DNA of 64,000 nucleotides, from positions 1 to 64,000 of the forward strand of contig NZ_KB893090.1 of the NCBI RefSeq assembly GCF_000373985.1, read 5' to 3'. Made by a program: the position numbers and the translations under genes. This DNA is from Desulfobacter curvatus DSM 3379 (GTDB lineage: Bacteria; Desulfobacterota; Desulfobacteria; Desulfobacterales; Desulfobacteraceae). The notes beneath the pieces were generated by a model. That model was not told the origin of the DNA. It did not search any database and saw only the letters and a program-made list of their open reading frames with translations. Every line of letters starts with the position of its first letter. The stretch's first letter is position 1. Positions 54,055 through 62,968 of the stretch are shown here, one piece after another.

Positions 54055-56016
54055 ATGATTGACAATACACAAGATATTCCTCTCTCCTTTGACCGGTTGC
54101 GGGAGATGGGCATTGAAGAGATCCAAAAGCTTTCCGGGAAGATCTGGACTGATTTTAATCTCCACGATCCGGGGGTGACCATTCTGGAGCAGCTTTGCTA
54201 TGCCCTGACCGATCTTGCGTACAGGGTCGATCATGATGTGGCTGACATCCTGACCCGGGAAAACGGCTCTATTGACTTTGAGAACCTCGGGCTCTGTCTG
54301 CCCGAGCAGATTTATCCCTGCCGGCCTGTAACCATCAATGACTACCGGAAACTGATCCTTGATGCAGACCCAGGCATTGATGCCGTCTGGATTGAGCCTG
54401 AAACGGACGGTACGGAACAATACCGCATCCGAATCAAACCCGGTGTCTTTGCCAATGGGGATCAGAACTTTAATAAGAAAGTGGTTGAGACGGTCACCCG
54501 GGTGTATCATGAGCACCGCAATCTTTGCGAAAATTTAAGCGCCATATCGGTAGTGGACACCCAAAAAGTCACCATGTCGGCAACGGTGGATATCCGTGCA
54601 GACGTCTCCCCTGAAGCTGTCCTGGCCCGGATTTATTTTGAAGCCTGCAGGCAGATTTCCCCCTGGCCTGAGTTCAAAACATTCAAGGTACTTGAACAAG
54701 CGGGCGTTCCCCTGGCGCAAATGCTTGAAGGGCCGTTGCTTACCCACGGTTTTTTAGATGAAAGGGACTTCAAAGACAGGGACAGAACCGTAATGAAAGA
54801 GGAACTCGGCGCAGTACTCTTATCCGTTGACGGGGTAAAGCAGATAAGAGACCTTACATTTTCAGCACCGGATAGGTCCAGCTTTTCCCGTTTTGACTAC
54901 CGCCATGTCCTGGGCCTGCCGGAAAGCTCCCGGGACATTCAGGTGACCCTGCGCAGGGATAAGACGGAATTTTCCGTCTCATTCTTTGAGTTTACCTACG
55001 AACTGGAACGGCTGTTCGGCACCCATACACAGGTTAGAACACGGTGCAAACGCATTGCATCAAACCTGCCGCCCCCCCAGGGCAGATACCGGGATATCAT
55101 ACGGTATTATTCAATCCAGAACCATTTTCCTAATGTATATGGGATCAATTCATTTGGGGTCCCGTCCTCGGAGAGTGCTGAACGGAAAAGTGATGCCCGC
55201 AATTTAAAGGCCTATCTTCTTCTGTTTGAACAGGTGATGGCTGATTTTTTAAACACCCTTCACCACCTTCCCGATCTTCTTAGTCTTGATACCGGTATGG
55301 ATCCGGGTGCCTGGTACAAGCCTTTGCGGGAGGATGTCATTCCCAACGGCCACAGGCTCTATTCCGATGACCCGGGCATTGATGAGGCCTTTGGGGCGGC
55401 AGTGAGATCCCAGGTGGATTTTGATGATATGAAAAACAGGGTGTTTGACATTCTCCTGGCCCTGTACGGGGAATCCCTGACCCAGCCCAATGTGACGGAT
55501 GAACAGCAGCGGATCAAAAACAAGGCCGGGTTTTTAAAGCAGATCCCAAAGATCAGCCGGGACCGCGGCGGGGCAGCCGATATCCTGGCCCCTTTGGGCG
55601 GAAACAATATCAGCGGCCTGGAACATAAGGCCCGGATTCTGGCTAACCTGGCTCCCGGGGTGAAGCTGTATCTGGTGGAGCATATTCTGCTGCTCCCACG
55701 GGATCGTAAGGCGAAGGCCGATTTGCCCCAGGATCTGCCCCCTGATTTTTTTTCCAATCGTGTCAGCGTTGTGTTCAGCAACGCGGACGTTGACGATGCC
55801 CAGGGAATGGCGCAGCTCAAGCAGGCTTTTGACCTGAACTGCCCGGCCCATATCCTATGTGGATTTTACAGGTTGGGGGCAGACCTTATGGTGGAATTTG
55901 AACAACGTCATAACGCATGGGCCAAAGCCATCATAGACAAAGACGCCAGGGACAGGGACTCCCTTAGTGCCGATCTGATAAAATTTTTGGTGTCTGTGGA
56001 AAGTTCGGCCCGTTGA
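54055..56016 (+). CDS. Second baseplate wedge protein (Pvc12-like)
   Basis: 653 residues. Starts like baseplate-J relatives: LSGKIWTDFNLHDPGVTILE QLCYALTDLAYRVD (WxDFNxHDPGVTxLE core). Pairs with the Pvc11-like protein to form the wedge. Overlaps the tape-measure gene by four bases. Confidence 0.8.
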   Translation: MIDNTQDIPLSFDRLREMGIEEIQKLSGKIWTDFNLHDPGVTILEQLCYALTDLAYRVDHDVADILTRENGSIDFENLGLCLPEQIYPCRPVTINDYRKLILDADPGIDAVWIEPETDGTEQYRIRIKPGVFANGDQNFNKKVVETVTRVYHEHRNLCENLSAISVVDTQKVTMSATVDIRADVSPEAVLARIYFEACRQISPWPEFKTFKVLEQAGVPLAQMLEGPLLTHGFLDERDFKDRDRTVMKEELGAVLLSVDGVKQIRDLTFSAPDRSSFSRFDYRHVLGLPESSRDIQVTLRRDKTEFSVSFFEFTYELERLFGTHTQVRTRCKRIASNLPPPQGRYRDIIRYYSIQNHFPNVYGINSFGVPSSESAERKSDARNLKAYLLLFEQVMADFLNTLHHLPDLLSLDTGMDPGAWYKPLREDVIPNGHRLYSDDPGIDEAFGAAVRSQVDFDDMKNRVFDILLALYGESLTQPNVTDEQQRIKNKAGFLKQIPKISRDRGGAADILAPLGGNNISGLEHKARILANLAPGVKLYLVEHILLLPRDRKAKADLPQDLPPDFFSNRVSVVFSNADVDDAQGMAQLKQAFDLNCPAHILCGFYRLGADLMVEFEQRHNAWAKAIIDKDARDRDSLSADLIKFLVSVESSAR

Positions 56017-59000
56017 ACGGTAATCATAAAATCAGAACCCTTGGCGTTCATACCCGTTTTGATTCGGAAACCGTGGCAATGGAGCGCCAGAAAGCGCTTA
56101 CCGTTTTTGCAGGGGACCGCTTGCCACGGATTATGGAAGAGGTGTTTAACGCCCATTCAAGGCCAGGTCTTATCCGCAGGTTTGGCAGGGTTGAGCTTGA
56201 CCTATGCGTGATTCCCGGGGATGAATTCCCGGACGGTATTGAGGAGCGATTACGTCAGAAGCTTGAAGATTTTCTTGATAATCATCCGGTGCTTCCGGAA
56301 CCTGTCTTGTCTGCGGGATCTTCGCGGCAGCTGGCTTCCGGGTTGGCCGAAGAAGAGACGATTCTTTATTTTCTTGAAAACGGGAGACTTCCCTGGCACG
56401 GATCATTTTCTAATGTAGGGGATATGGTCGCTTCCCTTGAGACGCGACTGGAGACCGGGGCGGTTTCTTTCATCAACTGCCTTAAAGATGCTCCGGATAT
56501 GAAAAATATGGTGAAGCGTCTGACCCGTCAGTTCCCTGAAGCCATCATTGAAAAAATCCTGGAAAGGGCCGTTCCGGGCAGGGGAAGGTTGACCCGGGAG
56601 GTCATCCGGCGGTTGGATGCGTTCTATGCGGTCGGGACCGGTGGACAGGCCGGAAAAGATTCCAGCAAGAGGCTCGACATTGTTCAGAACATAAAGAATC
56701 ACGTCTGGGAACATATGTTGCTCATTACCCTGGGGGGGGCTGGTATATTTCCGAAACTCCTGAAGCTGGTATTACCGCAACATGCCTCTCCGGAAGCCCG
56801 GCAAAAAATTTTCAGGATTCTCCGGCACTTGCCTGGATCCAGTGCCGTGGCTTTGGCAGGGGTGGACCCTCTCCATCCGGATACTTCGCCCATTTCCCCT
56901 TCCTTTTGGGCCGAGAAGATTCAAAATGCTTTCCAAAAATCCGGGAGAAAATCAGACCGTGTGGCGGATCCGGATTTCCCCCGTATCAGGCGAGAGGACA
57001 TCCTGCGCGGCTTTGGATCCCTGGTAGACGACACCCAAGACAAGTTGGAAACGGCTCTGAGACCCTCCCCGGTTCCTATGTCTGTTCAGCGGGAGAAAAT
57101 CGGGAGGGAACGGGAACTCCATCAAGTCATTACGAATCGTTCTTTGAGCAATGGCGGCCCGGGTAAGCATATATCTGAAGGCCAAATGGTCTCGCCTGCC
57201 AAAGGCAAACCCGTTAAGGAATCCTCAAGGAAAGAAGTGGCAAATGGTGCAGACGAGTCGGATGATAGAGCCTGGGCCAAGGTTGGGAACACCATCTCAA
57301 GAAATGAAATCACCAAGGATAGGGTAGATACTGGAGTAGTCGGTTCGTCAATGGAAAATATTGTCAGACCGAGTCATGTTGATTCCCGGGGAGAAAATCT
57401 GGATTCATACCTTCTGGACGAGGCCGTTCCCAGCACCACGGTTCAGAAAGATGATGCCACAGAGAGACCGGAGTTGTTCCAATCAGGTGCTGGCCGTCAT
57501 TCCTTTTGGTCCGAGACAATTCAAGCTGCTCTCCAAAAATCCGGGAGAAAATCAGGCCGTGTGGCCGATCTGGGTTTCCCCCGGATCGGGCGGGAGGACA
57601 TCCTGCGCGGCTTTGACTCCTTGGCAGATGATATTCAGGTCAAACTGGAAATGGCCTTGAAACCCTACCCGGTTCCAGTGTCTGTCCAGCAAGAAGACAC
57701 CATAGGAGACCGGGAACCCCATCAAGCCATTACGAATCGTCCTTTGGGCAACGGCCCGGGCAAGCATACATCTGAAGATCAAATAGTCTCGCCTGCCAGA
57801 GGAAAATCCGTCAGAAAATTCTCCGGAGAAGAAGCGGCAAACGGGGCAGACGAGTCGGATAATAGAGTCCGGGCCAAGGCTGGGAACACCACGTTAAGCA
57901 ATGAAATAACCAAGGGCAGGACTGATACGGTAATGACCGGTCCGTCAATGGAAAACATTGCCGGGCCGAGTCATGGAGATTGTTGGGATGGGAACCTGAA
58001 TTCAGGCCTTTTGGACGAGGCCGTGCCCAGTCCCACCGTTCAAAAAGATGAAATCACGGAGAATCCGGTACTGTTTCAGTCAGACGTTGGCAGTCCTTTT
58101 GTCAGGTGCGGGGAAACCGGTTATAAAGTATACCTTCAGTGGATACAGCGCCTTTTGGACTGCCTTGGAGGGATGGCGGATGAGGATGCGTCTGCCTGTC
58201 CGACAGGGGATGCTTTGTCGGTGATTGGGGATATGATCTTTGAAGCTGCAGCCTCTACGCCGGAACCCGAGATGCTCCTGGCAGAGTTGTCGTCCATGGT
58301 TGCCGAACAGATGACCGGGGGAACAACGTCGTCTAAGAAGACGGGCCGGATGTCGGTTAACGCGCTGACCGGAAAATTTCTATATGGAGTAGATCCCCTG
58401 AAGGCCAAGGTCCATGGGGACGACAGACCGGACGAACCGGTGTCTGCCTTCAGCCGAAATTTTGCAGGCAAAGCTCTGGAAAACCTGCGCATGGGTACTC
58501 TCTGGCAGATTATTCTTTCAGAAACCTGGAGCCGGATTCTTACTTCCGGTCTGTCACCGGGCTTTTCCGAACCGGATAGCACTTCTGATAAAAAGGCCTC
58601 TTATCTCGCTGTGATGGACAGTGTTTTGGCTCTGTCACCGGAAAAAAGGGAGCCGTTTTTAATCCGGGTTCTGTTCAGGTTTGCAGAACGCATGCAGCTT
58701 CCCATTGCCCCTTTTCCAGACCTTCCTGGTCCAGAGGCCCAAAGCAGGGCCGCTGATAAGCCGAAAGCCGGCAAAACCATTTTTAAAGCCCCGGAAACTG
58801 ATATGGATTCCGGCCCGGCCCTGGGACAGGCACTTAACTTTAGGAAGGCAGATCGTTTACTTCCGGACCCAGGACAAGAAGCCGGGAATGCCCCCTTGGA
58901 TTCGAAACACAGCATTCGCACCCTCTTTGAAAAATGGAGCGAATTGTTTCAGAATCCGGCGGTGCAAAAAAATATAAGATCGACCCTTAACCTGGAAGAG

Positions 59001-59930
59001 GTCTGGGGTGTGGTTCAGGTAATACTTCATTGGAAGATCCGGGAAAGAGGCCTTGAAACCGATTGGGAGAAACTTAAATCAGATGCCTGTGTCCAACTGC
59101 GGAAATCCCCTGATGACAAGCAAGATGACGACCGGGATCTGTTGGCGGGTAAATTGAGCCTGATTTTGAAAAGCGGACCTGATCCCAAAGCGTTTTTGCT
59201 TCGGATACTGACAGGGCTTGTATCCGGTGATCCTCATCAAGAGCATGGTTCCGGAGAGAATCCAAACTCATCTGTTCCGGGGCACAGAAAATTGGGGCAT
59301 CCACCGGCCGAGAACAACTTGGAAAAAGTTGGTGATTCCCGGCCCACAGGTAAGCCGTCCGGAGATCCGCGTGTGACGGCAATGGGAACACATTCAGCCG
59401 TAGCTTCCCGGAAATGGGATAGTAAATCGGAACCTATTTTTGTTGAAAATGCCGGGATGGTTCTTGCCGGACCTTATCTGTCCATGCTTTTCAATAAGCT
59501 GGATCTGCTTGAGGATAAAGCGTTCAAATCCCGTTATGCCGCTGAAAAAGCTGTGCATATACTGGAGTACATGGTCACAGGTGAGCAGTCGGCACCGGAA
59601 TACCGGCTGATGTTGAACAAACTGCTCTGCGGGATGGAACCGGACCGGCCCATTCATCAGCTTTTTTTGCTGGAGAAAGCGCAAACAGACCTGACCCGGG
59701 AACTGATCCTCAGCATGATCGCCCACTGGAAAGTTCTGGGGAAGACATCCGTCGAGGGATTCAGGCAATCATTTTTGACCCGGGAAGGCCGGTTGGAGGC
59801 GACCGAGGATGCCTGGTCCTTGGTCGTGGCACCTAAACCCTTTGATATGCTTCTTGACCGTATCCCCTGGACTTTTTCGCCCATCCGTCTTCCCTGGATG
59901 GATCGAGTCCTTCATGTCCACTGGCGCTAA
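56013..59930 (+). CDS. eCIS tape-measure protein (CIS_TMP, Pvc14-like) with 200-residue duplication
   Basis: 1305 residues from TTG 56013, coupled to the preceding gene. N-terminus with FGRVELDLCVIPGDEFPDGI, EETILYFLENGRLPW and later AVHILEYMVTGEQSAPEYRL matches the CIS tape-measure family, which sets tube length. Residues 298-497 and 498-695 are near-identical tandem copies (see the repeat entries), low in order and Lys/Glu/Ser-rich. The position between Pvc12 and ATPase fits Pvc14. Because length tracks the tube, the extra copy may lengthen the particle (inference). Confidence 0.8.
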   Translation: MNGNHKIRTLGVHTRFDSETVAMERQKALTVFAGDRLPRIMEEVFNAHSRPGLIRRFGRVELDLCVIPGDEFPDGIEERLRQKLEDFLDNHPVLPEPVLSAGSSRQLASGLAEEETILYFLENGRLPWHGSFSNVGDMVASLETRLETGAVSFINCLKDAPDMKNMVKRLTRQFPEAIIEKILERAVPGRGRLTREVIRRLDAFYAVGTGGQAGKDSSKRLDIVQNIKNHVWEHMLLITLGGAGIFPKLLKLVLPQHASPEARQKIFRILRHLPGSSAVALAGVDPLHPDTSPISPSFWAEKIQNAFQKSGRKSDRVADPDFPRIRREDILRGFGSLVDDTQDKLETALRPSPVPMSVQREKIGRERELHQVITNRSLSNGGPGKHISEGQMVSPAKGKPVKESSRKEVANGADESDDRAWAKVGNTISRNEITKDRVDTGVVGSSMENIVRPSHVDSRGENLDSYLLDEAVPSTTVQKDDATERPELFQSGAGRHSFWSETIQAALQKSGRKSGRVADLGFPRIGREDILRGFDSLADDIQVKLEMALKPYPVPVSVQQEDTIGDREPHQAITNRPLGNGPGKHTSEDQIVSPARGKSVRKFSGEEAANGADESDNRVRAKAGNTTLSNEITKGRTDTVMTGPSMENIAGPSHGDCWDGNLNSGLLDEAVPSPTVQKDEITENPVLFQSDVGSPFVRCGETGYKVYLQWIQRLLDCLGGMADEDASACPTGDALSVIGDMIFEAAASTPEPEMLLAELSSMVAEQMTGGTTSSKKTGRMSVNALTGKFLYGVDPLKAKVHGDDRPDEPVSAFSRNFAGKALENLRMGTLWQIILSETWSRILTSGLSPGFSEPDSTSDKKASYLAVMDSVLALSPEKREPFLIRVLFRFAERMQLPIAPFPDLPGPEAQSRAADKPKAGKTIFKAPETDMDSGPALGQALNFRKADRLLPDPGQEAGNAPLDSKHSIRTLFEKWSELFQNPAVQKNIRSTLNLEEVWGVVQVILHWKIRERGLETDWEKLKSDACVQLRKSPDDKQDDDRDLLAGKLSLILKSGPDPKAFLLRILTGLVSGDPHQEHGSGENPNSSVPGHRKLGHPPAENNLEKVGDSRPTGKPSGDPRVTAMGTHSAVASRKWDSKSEPIFVENAGMVLAGPYLSMLFNKLDLLEDKAFKSRYAAEKAVHILEYMVTGEQSAPEYRLMLNKLLCGMEPDRPIHQLFLLEKAQTDLTRELILSMIAHWKVLGKTSVEGFRQSFLTREGRLEATEDAWSLVVAPKPFDMLLDRIPWTFSPIRLPWMDRVLHVHWR
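56904..57503 (+). repeat. Internal tandem repeat of the tape-measure gene, unit 1
   Basis: 600 bases, exactly 200 codons, starting at FWAEKIQNAFQKSGRK. Closely matches unit 2 over its length, including GREDILRGF-type and NGADESD segments. Confidence 0.88.
57504..58097 (+). repeat. Internal tandem repeat of the tape-measure gene, unit 2
   Basis: 594 bases (198 codons) starting at FWSETIQAALQKSGRK. Differs by substitutions and a small net deletion of two codons; the frame is kept. Confidence 0.88.
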
Positions 59931-59978
59931 GCGCTTGCTGCAGATATCCCAAACCAAATCTAAACAGGAACATGATTC

Positions 59979-62231
59979 ATGATGAAAACATGCATACAGG
60001 GCGTTTATTACCGGATTATCCTTATCTTTTTCTGTCTTGCCTGCTTTTGCGAGGCAACAGCCGCAGATATTGACTGGGAGGCGGCGCCCTGCAGTTGCGC
60101 TCCCAATGCCGATATCCCTGTGATAGGGTATTATGATGCATCCTTGCCCGGTGAACCTGAAAATGAATCCGCCGATGACCAGGAGGACAAAAAGGCCTTT
60201 TTGAATTTCTCCTTGCTCACAAGGCTTACTTATGTCTGCAACACCCTGAACCCGGATGGTACTCTGGTCCCATATTGGGATGTTAACCGGATCAAGAACC
60301 GGATTGTCTTGGCCCAAAAGTTCAATACCAGGGTTGATTTGGGTTTAAAACTGTCCCCCCAATTTGAATCCTTTAAGATTCCGGATGAAAATGACCTGGA
60401 AACCCTGGCCGGAGGAATATCGGACCAAATTCTGGCGTTCAAGAACGATTTAAAAACTGAATTGTACAGGGAAAGGGTGAAATATGTCAGTAAAATTATC
60501 GCCGGCGAATTTTCCGGTGAACTTGGGGCCATTAAAGATGAAATAAACCAAATGAACGCGGCCTTTATCGAAACGGACCAGGTGAAGGCAAATTTTGATC
60601 TGTTGAACCAAAAACTCAACGAAACCATTGGGCTGGTGCTGAAGGTCAGGGAACTTGACGAAATTGTTAAAACAGAAAAGACAAAAGAGCAGTTAAAAGA
60701 AGAGATATTTGAGAAGCTTAAGCTGAAGAAGAAAGAGGAACGGTCGCTATTTGGGAAAATTGTGGACTATATCCTCTTTTTTATCCCTGAAAATTATGAA
60801 ACGCTTGAGGAACAGAGCTCTTTGGAGGCGGATCAGGAAACCATCGAAAAGAAAGGGCAAATTATTCATGGATTAATAAAAGAATATTTAGCTGACTATG
60901 AGAAATTAGTCAGTCTGCCCCATTGGAAGGACATTTCCCAGGAGCCAGAACCTGAAAAAAAGGTCTCGGAAGACAGAATATCGTCGCCTGATGTGTTGAC
61001 GGACAGTTTGGCTGTCCTTGAAGCCGGATTAAGGGATTGCTCCTCAGAATTTTGTATCGAAAAGTTGGCAAAACTTAAGAGTCAGGTTCGAAGCAGCATG
61101 GCCGGTGCTGATATCCCGGACGATGTATTTAAGACCGTCATGGAACAAATCAAGATCTCAACCCCGGAAGAAACCGTAACGGCGCCTGAGACGATCCTGG
61201 AAGAAATAAAAAAGGCATTAAAAACCCATAAAGCTTTTATGGATGTCACTCCCAAAGACTGGGTATGGAAACCGGATTCAAAATTTGAAATCACTTCCCT
61301 TGCCCGGGATCTTTGGGGATTTGTCCGGAAAATGGGGTTTGGCGGCCTTACCCTGGACCTGTCGGAACTTAAGTCTCAGGAAAGTAAAGGCTTTTTTGAC
61401 GCCCTTTTATCAGCCGTTAAAGAGACTAAACCAGACAATGAGGTTCACATAAATCTTATCATCAGCAGCCGGATTTTTGATGCGGATTCAACTCCGGGAA
61501 AAGGGGACGGTCCTGCCGTCACACTCAGAACCTATGCGGCCTTCCTGGATACTATTATTGTTAAATTCCCTGGGGAGTGCCTCCTTGATTCCACTACGCT
61601 CCAACTGGCAATCAGCAGGTATATCAATTGGGCAGGGGCCACTGACAAGCTGCTTTTATACCTTAATAAAGACGATTTGGGTCTGTTAAATCCCATGGAT
61701 AGTGCCAAAAAGGCTCAATTGGAACCGGATGAAGCAGGAATGAGGCTGCTTAAAAAAGATACACAGGGGCTTTGTCTGGATCAGGATGTCTTTATTTCCA
61801 ATGACGCCTCCAATCCTCCTGATCCGTTTCTGTCAGAATATATTATTGATACGGAAGAGATGTTTTTTGTCCGGGAACTTTTATATGAATTCAATAAAAA
61901 TTACCTGAACCTTTGTGTGATCCTGTGCCCGTTCAAGAATCCGGCATTGGCATTTATCCGCGTGTTGGCCGTGATATGGCTTTTTATCTGGCTGCTCTCC
62001 GTAAGCTTTAACTGGTTTGACAGCCTATGCGGTCTCAAGGCGTTTCTTTCTGAACATTTTATTGTATTCTGGGGAACAGGATTGCTGGTTTTTTTGTCCT
62101 GGTTTTTGATCGTTTTGTGTGATCCGTTTATGAAAGAACACCGGCAGGAAGCCTTTTACATCATTGCCGGGGTTATTGTCGTGAAGATACTCATGGGGAT
62201 ATGGAGAAGGTTACTCATGGCGAAAAGGTAG
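59979..62231 (+). CDS. Membrane-anchored GH18-like protein of the eCIS locus
   Basis: 750 residues. Signal peptide about 1-29 (ATAADID follows). N-terminal IPVIGYYDASLP and YVCNTLNPDGTLVPYWDVNR, and later LWGFVRKMGFGGLTLDLSEL, have the beta-strand pattern of a glycoside hydrolase family 18 barrel, but the DxxDxDxE motif is degenerate (GGLTLDLSE), so activity is doubtful. A long Lys/Glu-rich coiled-coil insert spans about 140-350. The last 100 residues hold three membrane helices (about 655-678, 692-712, 725-743). It may anchor eCIS in or release it from the cell envelope (inference). Confidence 0.5.
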   Translation: MMKTCIQGVYYRIILIFFCLACFCEATAADIDWEAAPCSCAPNADIPVIGYYDASLPGEPENESADDQEDKKAFLNFSLLTRLTYVCNTLNPDGTLVPYWDVNRIKNRIVLAQKFNTRVDLGLKLSPQFESFKIPDENDLETLAGGISDQILAFKNDLKTELYRERVKYVSKIIAGEFSGELGAIKDEINQMNAAFIETDQVKANFDLLNQKLNETIGLVLKVRELDEIVKTEKTKEQLKEEIFEKLKLKKKEERSLFGKIVDYILFFIPENYETLEEQSSLEADQETIEKKGQIIHGLIKEYLADYEKLVSLPHWKDISQEPEPEKKVSEDRISSPDVLTDSLAVLEAGLRDCSSEFCIEKLAKLKSQVRSSMAGADIPDDVFKTVMEQIKISTPEETVTAPETILEEIKKALKTHKAFMDVTPKDWVWKPDSKFEITSLARDLWGFVRKMGFGGLTLDLSELKSQESKGFFDALLSAVKETKPDNEVHINLIISSRIFDADSTPGKGDGPAVTLRTYAAFLDTIIVKFPGECLLDSTTLQLAISRYINWAGATDKLLLYLNKDDLGLLNPMDSAKKAQLEPDEAGMRLLKKDTQGLCLDQDVFISNDASNPPDPFLSEYIIDTEEMFFVRELLYEFNKNYLNLCVILCPFKNPALAFIRVLAVIWLFIWLLSVSFNWFDSLCGLKAFLSEHFIVFWGTGLLVFLSWFLIVLCDPFMKEHRQEAFYIIAGVIVVKILMGIWRRLLMAKR

Positions 62232-62285
62232 GATGAAGCAGTCAGCCGATAGCCAATAGCTGATGGTTGAAAGCTGACAGGTATA
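62230..62285. repeat. Family C repeat, copy 7
   Basis: GATGAAGCAGTCAGCCGATA, then GCCAATAGCTGATGGTTGAA and AGCTGACAGGTAT, between the GH18-like gene and the DUF4157 gene. Confidence 0.5.
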
Positions 62286-62299
62286 AAAGGAGAAATAAA

Positions 62300-62938
62300 A
62301 TGTCAAAATCATTTATCCCCCGGGCCAAAGCCCGGGAAAATCGTTCCGTCACTCCCAGGTCCAAGGGCAAAATGATCGCCCGCATTCCTGACAACCGGCC
62401 CATATCAGCAGCCCAGCGGAAGATTATCCGGGCGGTCCAGATGAAATTTACAGAGCCGGAACCCGTTCAGGGAAAGGGCATTGCCCAGAGAACCGCATTG
62501 GAAGATGAAGAGCTGGTCCAGGGGAAATGGGCTGTACAGCGGGCACCTGAGGATGAAGAGGAGCTGCAGGGAAAATTTAAATCATCCCCGCTGCCGGTTC
62601 AGAAAAAAGAGAATCAGACAGGATTGCCCGATCATGTCAAGGACCGGGTGGAATCGTCATTTAACACGGATTTCTCCGATGTCAGAGTTCATGCCGATTC
62701 CGGAAAAGCGACCCAGGTCGGTGCCCTGGCATATACCCAGGGCTCTGACATTCATTTTGCACCGGGGCAGTTCAGTCCGGATTCAGGATCTGGCCGGCAG
62801 CTTCTGGGCCATGAACTGGCCCATGTGGTTCAGCAGCGCCAGGGCCGTGTCCGGCCGACCACAGAGGTAAACGGGATGCCGGTGAATGACAGCGCATCTC
62901 TGGAACGGGAAGCTGATATCCAGGGCCGGAAGGTCTGA
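62300..62938 (+). CDS. eCIS core DUF4157 metallopeptidase-like protein
   Basis: 212 residues from ATG 62300 (AAAGGAG upstream). The DUF4157 domain is about 115-190: VESSFNTDFSDVRVHADSGK, AYTQGSDIHFAPGQF and GHELAHVVQQ with an HExxH zinc motif. N-terminal 50 residues (AKARENRSVTPRSKGKM, IPDNRPISAAQRK) match the leader type of the two cargo proteins, so this protein may itself be loaded or may process cargo. Followed by the ATPase gene. Confidence 0.88.
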   Translation: MSKSFIPRAKARENRSVTPRSKGKMIARIPDNRPISAAQRKIIRAVQMKFTEPEPVQGKGIAQRTALEDEELVQGKWAVQRAPEDEEELQGKFKSSPLPVQKKENQTGLPDHVKDRVESSFNTDFSDVRVHADSGKATQVGALAYTQGSDIHFAPGQFSPDSGSGRQLLGHELAHVVQQRQGRVRPTTEVNGMPVNDSASLEREADIQGRKV

Positions 62939-62968
62939 CCATACCATTGAAAATGAGGAGGCACAGGA

